DNA of 64,000 nucleotides from Bacteroidia bacterium (GCA_016742095.1 JACVCJ010000005.1:67335-131334), one strand, 5' to 3'; shown: positions 49,004-58,240, counted from the first letter of the stretch. The notes: generated by a model from the letters alone, not told the origin. A program made the numbers and translations.

Positions 49004-51799
49004 TTAGTGAGCGTCGAGCCAGTTGACGCCCGTTCCGGTCTCTACTTCGAGCGGCACGTCCAGTTTTACGGCATTCTGCATGTAATCGCGCACCAGTTCC
49101 TGCATTTCTTCGAGTTCGGGCCTGTATACATCGAACACCAGTTCGTCATGTACCTGCAGCACCATGCGGCTGCGCAGTCCGCGTTTATCGAGCTCGTTCC
49201 CGATACGGATCATCGCCATCTTAATGATATCGGCCGCTGAACCCTGTATCGGAGCGTTGATGGCGTTGCGTTCGGCAAAACCGCGTACGGTGTGGTTGGC
49301 GCTGTTGATATCGCGCAGGTAACGGCGGCGGCCGCTGATGGTGCTTACAAAGCCCTTTTCGCGTGCCAGGCCGATCTGGTCGTTCATATAGGTCTTGATG
49401 CGGGGATAACTGCGGAAATAGCTTTCGATGATCTCGGCGGCTTCCGTGCGGCTGATGTTCACGCGCTGGGCAAGCCCGAATGCCGAGATACCGTAGATGA
49501 TACCGAAGTTCACCGTTTTGGCATTGCTGCGCATTTCGCGGGTGACCTCGCTGCTGCTTATGTTGTACAGGCGGGCGGCAGTGGTCGTGTGAATGTCCAT
49601 ACCCGAACGGAAGGCTTCGATCATGTGTTCCTCGCCGCTGAGCGCTGCAATAATGCGCAGTTCTACCTGTGAATAGTCGGCAGAAAGCAGGATGTGCTCC
49701 TCGTCGCGGGCAATGAAGGCCTTGCGGATCTCGCGGCCCTTTTCGCTGCGGATGGGAATGTTCTGCAGGTTGGGATTCTGGCTGCTGAGTCGCCCCGTAC
49801 TGGCCACCGCCTGCATAAAGCTCGTGTGTACGCGGCCCGTAAGCGGGTGTATCAGTGCGGGAAGAGCGTCTACGTAGGTGCTTTTTAATTTCTGTACCTC
49901 GCGGTAGCTGAGTATCTTATCAATAATGGGGTGCTTCCCCGCCAGTTTGCTCAGCACTTCTTCGTTGGTGCTGTACTGACCGGTACGTGTCTTTTTGGCC
50001 TTGGGATCGAGTTTCAGGATCTCGAAAAGTACGTCGCCCAGCTGCCTGGGAGAGGCAATGTTAAAGCGCATGCCGGCCAGTTCAATGATCTCGTTCTCGA
50101 GGCTGAGCGCTTCCGTGCCCAGCAGCTGAGAGTATTCCTGCAGGTTCTGCGTGTCTATTTTTACACCTTCCATTTCCATGGCGGCCAGTACCGGCATCAG
50201 GGGCATTTCGATGTCGGTGAAGCAGCTCAGGGTGGCGGTCTCTACCAGGCGCGGGGCAAACAGCTGTTTCAGCTGCAGGGTCACATCGGCGTCCTCGCAG
50301 GCATAGGGTACGATCTTGTCGTATTCCACATCGCGCATGTTCAGTTGTCCCTTGCCTTTTTTGCCGATCAGGGTTTCGATGCTGATGGGCGTATAGCCCA
50401 GGTAGCTTTCGGACAGGAAGTCCATGTTGTGCCGCTGATCGGGCTCCAGTATGTAATGGGCCAGCATGGTATCGAACATGGGGCCGCTGAGCCGGATGCC
50501 GTATTTAAGCAGTACGGAATAATCGTACTTGATGTTCTGACCTATTTTCGTATATGCTTCGCCGCAAAGGAAGGGACGCAGACGTTCCAGTATTTTTTTG
50601 CATTCTTCAGCATCTTCCGGGAAAGAGATGTACCAGCCCTTATCCTTGTGCGTGCTGATGCTCATGCCCACCAGTTCGGCCGTAAGTTCGTCGAGGCCGG
50701 TGGTTTCGGTATCTACGCAGAATTCGGCCTGTCCGGCCAGTTCGGTAAGCAGTTCGCCCCACTGTTCTTCGGTCTGGCAGTGTATGTACTGCTGGGTTTC
50801 GGGATTATAGGACGCGAACTGTACAATATCGAGGGCTTCTTCGGTAGGGGCATTGTCCTGGTCGAACAGCGAGAGCGTGGCTCCGGCCATGGGTTTTACC
50901 GAGGTGGTAGCGGTAAGGGTCTCCCCGAAAACACGTTTGTGCATGTTGCGGAATTCCAGTTCGGCAAACAGTTCTTTCAGGGCTTCTTCATTGGGCGGGT
51001 CCAGCTGCAGCGATTCTTCGTGAAATTCGATCGGCACACTGGTAATTACCGTGGCCAGCTGTTTGGAAAGGATGGCCATTTCGGCGCCCGCCTCCACTTT
51101 TTCCTTCATCTTGCCTTTCAGCTGGTGGGTATTGGCCAGCAGGCCTTCCACGCTGCCGAATTCCTGTATGAACTTCTGGGCGGTCTTTTCACCCACGCCG
51201 GGGATCCCGGGTATATTGTCCACGGCATCGCCCATGAGCCCCAGCAGGTCGATCACCTGTTTGGGATGGGTTACGCCGAATTTTTCGCATACTTTCTGTT
51301 CGTCGAACACCTCGTCGGGGTTGCCCATACGGCCCGGGCGGAACCAGAAGATACCGGGCGCCACCATTTGCGAAAGGTCTTTATCGGGACTCATGATGTA
51401 CACGTCGAACTCGTCTTTGGGGGCCATCAGGGCCAGGGTGCCGATCACGTCGTCGGCCTCGTAGCCTTCCATCACCAGCAGGGGAATGTTAAAGGCATGT
51501 ACAATGCGCTCGATATAGGGCAGGGCATTGCATATGTCCTCGGGCATTTCCTGGCGGTTGGCCTTGTATCCGGTAAAGACGCTGCTGCGCTCGGAACTTT
51601 CCTCGCGCGGATCGAATACCACGGCCAGGTGCGTGGGTTTCTGCTTCTGTATAACGTCGAGCAGGGTGTTGGTAAAGCCAAACTCCGTGCTGGTATTGCG
51701 GCCGGACGAACTAATGCGCGGGTTGTTGATAAAGGCGAAGTAGGAACGGTATACCAGGGCAAAGCCGTCGAGAAGGAAGAGTTTCTTTTTGCTGCTCAT
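49004..51799 (-). CDS. polA: DNA polymerase I
   Basis: The 931-residue product is full-length PolA with three domains. The 5'-3' exonuclease (about 1-290) has LFLLDGFALVYRSYFAF and DKDLSQMV. The 3'-5' proofreading domain (about 330-520) keeps its acidic residues in FCVDTETTGLD, IGQNIKYDYSVL and YACEDADVTLQL. The polymerase domain (about 550-931) has SADYSQVELRIIAALSGE, NFGIIYGISAFGLAQR and LQVHDELVFDV. It fills gaps in repair and removes RNA primers. All key residues are visible, so proofreading should be active. Confidence 0.98.
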   Translation of the reverse strand: MSSKKKLFLLDGFALVYRSYFAFINNPRISSSGRNTSTEFGFTNTLLDVIQKQKPTHLAVVFDPREESSERSSVFTGYKANRQEMPEDICNALPYIERIVHAFNIPLLVMEGYEADDVIGTLALMAPKDEFDVYIMSPDKDLSQMVAPGIFWFRPGRMGNPDEVFDEQKVCEKFGVTHPKQVIDLLGLMGDAVDNIPGIPGVGEKTAQKFIQEFGSVEGLLANTHQLKGKMKEKVEAGAEMAILSKQLATVITSVPIEFHEESLQLDPPNEEALKELFAELEFRNMHKRVFGETLTATTSVKPMAGATLSLFDQDNAPTEEALDIVQFASYNPETQQYIHCQTEEQWGELLTELAGQAEFCVDTETTGLDELTAELVGMSISTHKDKGWYISFPEDAEECKKILERLRPFLCGEAYTKIGQNIKYDYSVLLKYGIRLSGPMFDTMLAHYILEPDQRHNMDFLSESYLGYTPISIETLIGKKGKGQLNMRDVEYDKIVPYACEDADVTLQLKQLFAPRLVETATLSCFTDIEMPLMPVLAAMEMEGVKIDTQNLQEYSQLLGTEALSLENEIIELAGMRFNIASPRQLGDVLFEILKLDPKAKKTRTGQYSTNEEVLSKLAGKHPIIDKILSYREVQKLKSTYVDALPALIHPLTGRVHTSFMQAVASTGRLSSQNPNLQNIPIRSEKGREIRKAFIARDEEHILLSADYSQVELRIIAALSGEEHMIEAFRSGMDIHTTTAARLYNISSSEVTREMRSNAKTVNFGIIYGISAFGLAQRVNISRTEAAEIIESYFRSYPRIKTYMNDQIGLAREKGFVSTISGRRRYLRDINSANHTVRGFAERNAINAPIQGSAADIIKMAMIRIGNELDKRGLRSRMVLQVHDELVFDVYRPELEEMQELVRDYMQNAVKLDVPLEVETGTGVNWLDAH

Positions 51800-51945
51800 T
51801 TCGAAATTTCAGAATAGAGCGCAATGTACAAATTTGCCCCGGCTTCTGTATACAGACGGCACCCCGTAACCGATCCGCAAAAGGGTCAGGGGCGCCTGAT
51901 GCGACGCAGGTTGCACACAGAATGCGCCGCTTGGGTATGTTGAAA
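51800..51945. other. Upstream region of polA
   Basis: These 146 bases must hold the polA promoter, yet I found no good TAnnTTTG box on the minus strand. There is no coding frame of interest. Confidence 0.4.
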
Positions 51946-51979
51946 AAAGACGGGCCCCCGGGGTGGGGACCTGTCTTTG
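51946..51979 (-). terminator. Terminator-like hairpin
   Basis: AAAGAC and GTCTTT arms enclose a GC-rich core, and on the minus strand a T-run follows. It probably ends transcription from the T9SS gene at 52147 or from an RNA in between. Confidence 0.6.
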
Positions 51980-52137
51980 TAAAGTCCCGGGTGAACGGAA
52001 AAACAGGTAAGTTTTTTATCACAAATTGTGTCATGGAAAAACGCCGTTGCTGCGTGTCCATGGGGTTTACCCGGGATAATTCTATTAATGATCGCCGGTT
52101 CCCTATCCGGTATGGGTGGCGCGCAGACCACCCATAG
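51946..52137 (-). other. Structured intergenic region with nested inverted repeats
   Basis: The minus strand can form a hairpin TATGGGTGG/CCACCCATA (52111-52136), then a long stem TCCCGGGT/ACCCGGGA (51985-52076) enclosing a smaller CATGGA/TCCATG stem. A terminator-like hairpin AAAGAC.GG/CC.GTCTTT follows with a T-run (51946-51979). It may be a small RNA, a 3' untranslated region of the T9SS gene at 52147, or both. Confidence 0.4.
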
Positions 52138-52146
52138 GGATAAGGT

Positions 52147-53103
52147 TTATCGGGAGACTATGAATGTTTTTGTATGGCTCTGTGCCGCATGGATCTTTAC
52201 CACATAAATTCCGGGAGAGAGAAAAGCTACGGGTACAGCCTGTAACTCTCCGTTCTGTGCGGCATGCGCTGCCAGGCGGCGTCCCTGCAGGTCGAATATC
52301 TCTATACTTTTTACGGGTAACGGTCCTGCATTGATATACAGCGTTTCTGCAGCGGGATTGGGATATACCTGTACGGAAACACTTTCTGCTTCCTCTACAG
52401 ATACATTGGCCGTAGATTCATAGGAATAAAAGCAGGAATCGTGGTCGGGACTGTCGTAGATCTGGGTAAGGCTGTCGTAAGCGCAGCTTAGTTTGAGGCG
52501 CGGGCCCCAGTCGTCGGTCAGCATGGGATATGCGGCCATCTGCCAGCCTTTGATACTGCCGATGCCTTCGATCCAGACAATGTTTTTTTCCACGAGAGGC
52601 TGTTGTGTGGAAACGGCGTCCGAAAAGGTGAACACACGGCGCTGTACGCCCATGAACGTGAGTGTCTGTATGCTTCCCAGCACGGGTTTCTGCACTTCGT
52701 CCGTGTACATTTCGGGGAAATTGAGCGTATCGCCCGGGTTCATATTGTAGTCTATTATTTTGTATTCGGTCTGTGCGGTGGTGTCGTAACGGTACACAAC
52801 GCCGCCGGCTTCGCGCAGAAAAAATACCTGGTAGCCAAAGTGCGTGTTGGAATCGGGAATGTATTCGGGAGCCTGCGGTTGTGTGAACAGTACATGGGAA
52901 TAGCAGACCCGGTAGGTACTCCCGTTGATGAGCGAATCGCCGTAGAGCCATTCACCTACCGTAGCCAGGAACGATTCGGCCGGGGTGGAGCCTGTCTGGA
53001 AACTGAGGTACTGGTAACGTCCGTTCTTCAGGGTTTGCAGGCTCTGCGCGGATGCGAGCGCGGTGTACAGTGACACCAGGATCATGATGTAGAGTTTTTT
53101 CAT
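52147..53103 (-). CDS. T9SS-secreted protein of unknown function
   Basis: The 318-residue product has a signal peptide (IMILVSLYTALASAQ), a beta-rich body with many aromatic residues (about 20-235), and a type A T9SS tail (about 240-318; VQVYPNPAAETLYIN, IEIFDLQGRRLAAHAA, LSPGIYVVKIHAAQSHTKTFIV). No catalytic motif is seen in the body. It would be delivered to the surface or medium by the type IX system. Single gene, with a gap of about 350 bases upstream. Confidence 0.85.
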   Translation of the reverse strand: MKKLYIMILVSLYTALASAQSLQTLKNGRYQYLSFQTGSTPAESFLATVGEWLYGDSLINGSTYRVCYSHVLFTQPQAPEYIPDSNTHFGYQVFFLREAGGVVYRYDTTAQTEYKIIDYNMNPGDTLNFPEMYTDEVQKPVLGSIQTLTFMGVQRRVFTFSDAVSTQQPLVEKNIVWIEGIGSIKGWQMAAYPMLTDDWGPRLKLSCAYDSLTQIYDSPDHDSCFYSYESTANVSVEEAESVSVQVYPNPAAETLYINAGPLPVKSIEIFDLQGRRLAAHAAQNGELQAVPVAFLSPGIYVVKIHAAQSHTKTFIVSR

Positions 53104-53454
53104 AGTTGTCGTATATAAAATAAAAAATATAGTAAGCGGATCTTACGTGTATAGTACTTGAAATGTATCAGTTGTAAGGATCGGGATGTTTAGCATGATA
53201 AAATTATAATGCATTTTTCCTAAAAAAAAAGACATATTTTATCCTTTGTCGAAATGCGACACTATTGTTGTTTTTTTATCACAAAGTGCCATTCCGGGTG
53301 GAAAAAGAGGAGCCATGACCCTTTCTGTCCTTTCTTTGAGAAACGGCGAAGAAAGTGTATCTTTTCTGAAATAAATAACTGAAAATAAGCCATTTGATCC
53401 TTTTAGTACAGCTTTAGGCCTTTGTCGCCCTCAAAAAGAAAAAACGGGCACTGT
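53104..53454. other. Gene-free AT-rich interval
   Basis: About 350 bases with no convincing gene. There is a short inverted repeat TGTCG/CGACA (53247-53261) followed by a T-rich stretch, too small to call a terminator with confidence. The promoter of the T9SS gene at 52147 should lie at its left end, but no TAnnTTTG box was found there. Confidence 0.5.
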
Positions 53455-54465
53455 TTATTCTGCGATCAGCAGGCTGCAGCCGCGCACATCGCTGTGATCG
53501 AAGCGGCCCAGTACTTCAAAACGGCCGTCTGCATGCTTTTTGCCCAGGTCCTGCGTGGCAATGAAGGCACAGGTATCGATATTGGCGCCGTCGATCACGT
53601 GAATGGCCCCGGTCTTCCCGCTGGCCGTGGCTGAAAAAGGATCGTCCGTATCGAAGATCTGTATGTCCATCCAGGGAGGCGCTTCAAACAGTCCTTCGCC
53701 TTTGCTGTAGGCCTGGGAGAGCAGTTCGGTCATGCCGTATTCCGAGTGAATGTGCCGTACGTTGAACTGCCGGCAGTAGATCTCGTGCAGTTCGGCCCGG
53801 GTGGGTTCGGTGCGGCGGCCTTTCATTCCGCCGGTTTCCATAACGATACAGTCCGAAAAGTTGAACTGTCCGCTTTCGGCCAGGTCCAGCAGGGCAAAAG
53901 AAACGCCCAGGAGCAGTACGAGTATGCCCTGTTTTTTACAGGTATCGATGGCATTCAGCAAGGCTTCGCCGGTATGCAGGTAAAAGCCGCTTTGTTCAAA
54001 ACGGCTTCGCAGGCGCAGCTGTTCGCACATATAGATCAGTGAAGAACCTTCGCGTTCCATGTAGGACGGCAGCAGGAAGAAAAAAGCAAAACCGGCCGGA
54101 TCGCCGTAAAAACGGGTGAACGCGTGCAGGAAGCTATCGGTATAGAGCGTTTCTTCATAAAGCAGGTGGCTGCTGGTCTGCATACCCGCGGTACCGCTGC
54201 TGCTGAAGCGCAAAACGGGCTCCCAGCTGCCGCTCTGTACGGTGTGTGTTTTAAAAAAGGAAACGGGCAGAAAGGGAATGGCCTGCCGCTGCTGCACCTT
54301 GTCCGGGGTTTTACCCAGCAGATCGCAGAATTGCCGGTACAGGGGATTGTAGGTATACTGAAAGGCAAACAGGTCCAGGAAATAGGCGTCGCGTTCCTGT
54401 TCCGTTGCCGGCAGGAAGACACGTTGGCGCAAACGGGCCCGGTGTTGCAGGTAAGCCTGGTCCAT
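53455..54465 (-). CDS. LuxE-like acyl-protein synthetase family protein
   Basis: The 336-residue product belongs to the acyl-protein synthetase/LuxE family of adenylate-forming enzymes: FLPVSFFKTHTVQSGSWEPVLRFSSSGTAGMQTSSHLL (the Ser/Thr/Gly nucleotide loop), DCIVMETGGMKGRRTEPTRAEL and HIHSEYGMTELLSQAYSKG. Such enzymes activate a carboxylic acid with ATP and may transfer it to a thiol or protein. The substrate here is unknown. I chose the ATG at 54465 because a TACCTTTG box (54471-54478) ends 5 nt before it. It follows pfkA by 16 bases and may also be read from that gene. Confidence 0.85.
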   Translation of the reverse strand: MDQAYLQHRARLRQRVFLPATEQERDAYFLDLFAFQYTYNPLYRQFCDLLGKTPDKVQQRQAIPFLPVSFFKTHTVQSGSWEPVLRFSSSGTAGMQTSSHLLYEETLYTDSFLHAFTRFYGDPAGFAFFFLLPSYMEREGSSLIYMCEQLRLRSRFEQSGFYLHTGEALLNAIDTCKKQGILVLLLGVSFALLDLAESGQFNFSDCIVMETGGMKGRRTEPTRAELHEIYCRQFNVRHIHSEYGMTELLSQAYSKGEGLFEAPPWMDIQIFDTDDPFSATASGKTGAIHVIDGANIDTCAFIATQDLGKKHADGRFEVLGRFDHSDVRGCSLLIAE

Positions 54466-54470
54466 GGGCA

Positions 54471-54478
54471 CAAAGGTA
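54471..54478 (-). promoter_or_regulatory. -7 box for the LuxE-like gene, near-leaderless
   Basis: Minus-strand TACCTTTG ends 5 nt before the ATG and sits in the gap after pfkA. No -33 element is visible in the pfkA end. Confidence 0.5.
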
Positions 54479-54481
54479 GCT

Positions 54482-55456
54482 TTATTCCGAGAGAATATCC
54501 ATGGCGTGCATGAGGCCTTTATCCATTTTATAGGCGTTTTTGGCCGCTTTTTCCATGGATACCAGCTGGTATTTGCCGCCGGTGAAGCCGGTATAAAAAC
54601 CGCTCTGTCCCTTCACCAGGGCTTCCACGGCCATTACGCCCCAGCGGGCGCCGATCACGCGGTCGCGCTGTGTGGGCGATCCGCCGCGCTGCACGTGTCC
54701 GAGTACCGTTACCCGGGTGTCGAATTCGGGGAAGAGCGCACGCACGCGGCTGGCCACCTTGTAGGCGCTGCCTTCGTCATTGCCTTCGGCCACAATGGCC
54801 AGCAGGGCATGCGATATCGGTTCTTTGCTGCGCTGGTTCAGCAGGTGGAAAAATTCTTTCAGTTCGCCTTTTTTCTCGGGCAGGAATACGGCTTCGGCAC
54901 CGCTGGCCACGGCTGCGTTCAGGGCAATGTGACCCGAGTCGCGCCCCATTACTTCCACCAGGAACAGGCGGTTGTGTGCCTCGGCGGTGTCCATGATCTT
55001 GTCGATGGCGTTCATGGCGTTGTTCACCGCGGTATCGAAGCCCAGGGTATATTCGGTGCCGTGGAGGTCGTTATCGATGGTGCCGGGAATGCCGATCACG
55101 GGCACGGGGTAATCTTCCATCCACTGCACGGCGCCCTTAAAGGTCCCGTCGCCGCCGATGGCAATGAGCCCGTCCAGTTCGTATTGTTTTAGGTTCTCAA
55201 AGGCCCGTGCGCGCCCTTCGGCTGTGAGGAATTCTGCACTGCGCGCGGTTTTCAGTATGGTGCCGCCGCGTTTTTCAATGCCGCGGGTATTCTCTACGTC
55301 CAGCGGACTCATCAGTCCTTCTACCAGTCCGTTATATCCTTCAAAAATTCCGATACATTCTATTTCGGCCTTACGGCAGGCCTTAACAATGGCTCTGAGG
55401 CAGGCGTTCATGCCGGGCGCGTCGCCGCCGCTTGTAAATACTCCGATCCGTTTCAT
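54482..55456 (-). CDS. pfkA: ATP-dependent 6-phosphofructokinase
   Basis: The 324-residue product has FTSGGDAPGMN, GGDGTFKGA (Gly rather than Asp after GGD, which marks the ATP-dependent type), PGTIDND with the catalytic Asp, VMGRDSGHIALNAAVASGAEAVFLPE and the effector-site regions. It phosphorylates fructose 6-phosphate in glycolysis. I chose the second ATG at 55456 because an AAAGG stretch lies about 10 bases before it. The LuxE-like gene follows 16 bases later. Confidence 0.97.
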   Translation of the reverse strand: MKRIGVFTSGGDAPGMNACLRAIVKACRKAEIECIGIFEGYNGLVEGLMSPLDVENTRGIEKRGGTILKTARSAEFLTAEGRARAFENLKQYELDGLIAIGGDGTFKGAVQWMEDYPVPVIGIPGTIDNDLHGTEYTLGFDTAVNNAMNAIDKIMDTAEAHNRLFLVEVMGRDSGHIALNAAVASGAEAVFLPEKKGELKEFFHLLNQRSKEPISHALLAIVAEGNDEGSAYKVASRVRALFPEFDTRVTVLGHVQRGGSPTQRDRVIGARWGVMAVEALVKGQSGFYTGFTGGKYQLVSMEKAAKNAYKMDKGLMHAMDILSE

Positions 55457-55537
55457 ATAAGTCATACCTTTATAACTGAGGAGTATCGATTCGTATTGTT
55501 TAAACAGGGTCTATTTCATAGAATCAATACTTTGCTA

Positions 55538-55545
55538 TACTTTTG
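55538..55545 (+). promoter_or_regulatory. -7 box for dcd
   Basis: TACTTTTG matches TAnnTTTG, 22 nt before the dcd ATG at 55568. Confidence 0.55.
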
Positions 55546-55567
55546 CCTCGTAAAGTTATTACAATCT

Positions 55568-56086
55568 ATGATTCTTTCCGGATTAGAAATTAAAAAACGC
55601 CTGGGCGAAACTCTTTTTATCGAACCGTATGAGCCTTCGCAGCTGAATCCCAACAGCTATAACCTGCGTCTGCACAACGAGCTGATGGTGTATACGGACG
55701 AGGAACTCGATATGAAGAAACTGCCTGCTACGGAAAAGATCATCATTCCGGAAGAAGGTTTTGTGCTGCAACCCGGTAAACTGTACCTGGGCCGCACGGT
55801 GGAATTTACCCGCAGCGAAGGCGTAGTGCCTATGCTGGAGGGACGTTCCTCGATCGGCCGACTGGGCCTGTACATACATGTTACGGCCGGTTTCGGCGAT
55901 GTGGGCTTTTCCGGTTTCTGGACCCTGGAAATGCACTGCATACACCCGATACGTATATATCCGGGCGTACAGATCTGCCAGATCTTTTACCACGAGATCA
56001 AGGGCGAGTACGAAAATTACAAGAGCGGTAAATACCAGCACAACGAAGGCATTCAGCCCAGTCTGCTGTACCGCGATTTCAAGTAG
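55568..56086 (+). CDS. dcd: dCTP deaminase
   Basis: The 172-residue product is a dCTP deaminase of the trimeric dUTPase-like fold: NPNSYNLRLHNEL, GRSSIGRLGLYIHVTAGFGDVGFSGFWTLEMHC (substrate loop and catalytic Glu) and YQHNEGIQPSLLYRDF. It deaminates dCTP to dUTP for thymidylate synthesis. I chose the ATG at 55568 because upstream codons in the frame give no signal and the family starts here. Its stop lies 1 base from the convergent response-regulator gene's stop. Confidence 0.93.
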   Translation: MILSGLEIKKRLGETLFIEPYEPSQLNPNSYNLRLHNELMVYTDEELDMKKLPATEKIIIPEEGFVLQPGKLYLGRTVEFTRSEGVVPMLEGRSSIGRLGLYIHVTAGFGDVGFSGFWTLEMHCIHPIRIYPGVQICQIFYHEIKGEYENYKSGKYQHNEGIQPSLLYRDFK

Positions 56087-56087
56087 A

Positions 56088-56762
56088 TCATTCCGGTTCC
56101 GGGCTCACCAGGCCGGTACGCAGCCCGTACAGCACGAGGCCTGCGCGCGATCTTACGTTCAGTTTTTCAAAGGCAGAGGCCCGGTATCCCTCAATGGTCT
56201 TGAGACTGAGGAACATTTTATCGGCAATTTCCTGGTAGGTATCTTCGGAGCAGGCCAGTTTCACAAACTGTAATTCCCGGTCGTTGAGCAGGGGATGGGT
56301 AAGGGGCGCTTCGGGTTCTCCTTCGGGATGCAGCACCATGTTCAGCAGTTTACCCGAAATAAAATCGGTAAAATAGAACTGTCCGCTCATTACGGTCTGT
56401 ATGGCATTGTTGAGTTCGAGCGGGGCCACGTCCTTGGTCAGGTAGCCTTTGATGCCGCTGCGCAGCATACGTACGATGGTCTCTTCGCGGCTGATCATGG
56501 AAACCACCAGTATGCGTATGGAAGGATAGATGCGGCGGAGTTTCTGCACGAGTTCAAAGCCGTTCATGCGGGGCATGTCGATGTCGAGCACGGCTATCTG
56601 GGGCAGGTTATCGTCTTTGAGCAGGCCCAGGAATTCGGCGCCGTCGCCGGCCTCGATGATAATTTCATAGGCAGGATCGAAGGACTGAATGAGCGAGATA
56701 AGTCCCTTACGGAACAGCGTATGGTCGTCGACCACGGCAATTTTCAGGGGAGCAACGGGCAT
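56088..56762 (-). CDS. NarL/LuxR-type response regulator
   Basis: The 224-residue product has an N-terminal receiver domain (KIAVVDDHTLFRKGL; phospho-acceptor Asp in VLDIDMPRMNG; Lys in KGYLTKDV) and a C-terminal LuxR helix-turn-helix (LNDRELQFVKLACSEDTYQEIADKMFLSLKTIEGYRASAFEKLNVRSRAGLV). It is phosphorylated by the kinase whose gene lies 13 bases upstream and then binds DNA. It is the last gene of a five-gene unit that also holds a seven-helix membrane protein and two exported paralogues. Confidence 0.95.
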   Translation of the reverse strand: MPVAPLKIAVVDDHTLFRKGLISLIQSFDPAYEIIIEAGDGAEFLGLLKDDNLPQIAVLDIDMPRMNGFELVQKLRRIYPSIRILVVSMISREETIVRMLRSGIKGYLTKDVAPLELNNAIQTVMSGQFYFTDFISGKLLNMVLHPEGEPEAPLTHPLLNDRELQFVKLACSEDTYQEIADKMFLSLKTIEGYRASAFEKLNVRSRAGLVLYGLRTGLVSPEPE

Positions 56763-56775
56763 GTTTTCAGGTGTT

Positions 56776-57576
56776 TTACAGCGGTAATTTAAGAATAAAA
56801 CGGCTTCCTTCACCGGGGGCGCTTTCTATTTCCAGGCCGGCATGTATCCATTCACAGCGTTTCTGCAGGTTACGCAGTCCCGATCTACGGCGGGCGGCCC
56901 CTTCCTGCAGGGCCAGATCGGGGTTAAAGCCGATGCCGTTGTCACGGAAGCTGATGGCCAGGTGTTCGGGTTGCAGTTCAAGGTCTATGTGTATCTCCGT
57001 GGCCTGTGCATGCTTCAGCATATTGTTGAGGATCTCCTGGCTGATGCGGAAGAGGAAGACCTCGATGTTCTTATCAAGCTGCGGAACGGGTGCAGGCAGG
57101 TTCAGGTGTACGGACACGATACCGGTGCGGGCAATGCGCTCGCTTTCTTCTTCCAGTGCGCGGAAAAAGCCTTTCTCAGAAAGATGTTCGGTGTTCAGGC
57201 TCTGGGAAAGTTGTCGCATATCGCGGGTGAGCCGCCGCAGGAGTTCGCGGGATTCCTGCAGTTTGGCCTCGGCCTGCGGATTTTCGGGCGGCGGAAAGGT
57301 ATGCAGGTGGATATTGATGAGGGAGGCGATCTGCCCCAGGTTATCGTGAATTTCGGAGGAAACATGCTGCAGGATCTGGGTCTGTATCTCCATGCGGGAT
57401 TCCATAACGGCCTCCTGGTACTGGGCTTCGAGGCGTTTTTGTTCGTTGGCGTGCAATAGCTGTTTCTGCCGGTAGAGGAACATGAAGTAAATGATGAAAC
57501 CGGCGAGGATCAGAAAAACGATAGAGCCGGCGATCATGGCTATCAGTAGCTCTTTATTTTCCAGGTTGATTGTCAT
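56776..57576 (-). CDS. Histidine kinase with a single membrane helix
   Basis: The 266-residue product has a short N-terminus, one membrane helix (about 10-33), a helical linker and a catalytic core. The phospho-accepting His is in SEIHDNLGQIASL, and the ATPase domain shows the N box (QEILNNMLKHA), DNGIGF and the GLRNLQKR and GEGSRFI boxes. Almost no part lies outside the membrane, so it cannot sense an external signal alone. Its first 23 bases overlap the end of the upstream seven-helix membrane protein gene, which suggests coupled translation and a shared complex. The partner regulator follows 13 bases later. Confidence 0.95.
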   Translation of the reverse strand: MTINLENKELLIAMIAGSIVFLILAGFIIYFMFLYRQKQLLHANEQKRLEAQYQEAVMESRMEIQTQILQHVSSEIHDNLGQIASLINIHLHTFPPPENPQAEAKLQESRELLRRLTRDMRQLSQSLNTEHLSEKGFFRALEEESERIARTGIVSVHLNLPAPVPQLDKNIEVFLFRISQEILNNMLKHAQATEIHIDLELQPEHLAISFRDNGIGFNPDLALQEGAARRRSGLRNLQKRCEWIHAGLEIESAPGEGSRFILKLPL

Positions 57577-58216
57577 GGGATGGAGTCTTTTTATTTCCTA
57601 AGTACAGCGAAATTCCATAAAAGGTATAAGCCAGTATGGTAAAAACGGCAATTACACTTTCATATACATCAGGTATGCCCCCGGAAGCAATAAGAATATT
57701 GTAGAAAGCAAAATAGAGGAAGGATGTAGTGTATAGTACCAGGTTGGCCGTATTGAACCAAAAAGACGCTTCAGCAAGCAGGGGCCTTTCTCCCGGGGAG
57801 CGAAGCATAAGAACAAAAGAGCTCAGAATGAGAATGAGCGTAAAGATACTTGCGAGTAGTATAGCGTACGAAGGAAAAGTGAGGGGCCGCTGAATAAAAA
57901 TACTGTTGGTCAAGGAAAAAATGCATAGAATAATGGCCGTAACGATAGCATAATTTCTTATGAAACCTATGTTTTTGTATAATTTCGTATATACATAACA
58001 TTGTAGTAGGTAACAAAGTATAACGTGGATATGATAAGGTGGGCTGCTGTTGCGTATTGTATAGGACAATACGCGCGCCAAAACTTCTGTGCTAAAGGTG
58101 AGTATGCATATGAGCGTTAGCGTTTTAAGCCAGGCGGGCATTTCCCGGAAGTGGAAAATGCCGTAACCTGAGCTTACAAGTAGAATGGTAAAGTAGATCC
58201 AGAAGTCGGGAGTCAT
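57554..58216 (-). CDS. Seven-helix membrane protein, putative sensor partner of the kinase
   Basis: The 220-residue product has seven predicted membrane helices (about 6-22, 30-50, 61-79, 86-108, 114-138, 149-176 and 185-206) and a short cytosolic tail. I recognise no named family, though small seven-helix proteins beside kinases are frequent in Bacteroidota. Its 3' end overlaps the kinase start by 23 bases. Base composition is visibly more AT-rich than the flanking genes. I infer that it senses a signal in or outside the membrane and controls the kinase; that is unproven. Confidence 0.8.
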   Translation of the reverse strand: MTPDFWIYFTILLVSSGYGIFHFREMPAWLKTLTLICILTFSTEVLARVLSYTIRNSSPPYHIHVILCYLLQCYVYTKLYKNIGFIRNYAIVTAIILCIFSLTNSIFIQRPLTFPSYAILLASIFTLILILSSFVLMLRSPGERPLLAEASFWFNTANLVLYTTSFLYFAFYNILIASGGIPDVYESVIAVFTILAYTFYGISLYLGNKKTPSHDNQPGK

Positions 58217-58240
58217 AGCGCAAGTTGTTAAATTTTAATT

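Noticed and set aside
49931-51817. 628-codon plus-strand frame opposite polA
   Set aside because: PolA is certain on the minus strand with all catalytic residues; the opposite frame has no family features.
52111-52136. TATGGGTGG/CCACCCATA hairpin as a terminator of the T9SS gene
   Set aside because: The stem is perfect but no T-run follows on either strand; kept only as part of the structured region.
51922-52137. 71-codon plus-strand frame in the polA upstream gap
   Set aside because: There is no promoter or conserved look, and it lies over the nested inverted repeats that better explain the sequence.
53247-53261. TGTCG/CGACA inverted repeat as a terminator
   Set aside because: The stem has only five pairs, and no gene on either strand ends near enough to need it.
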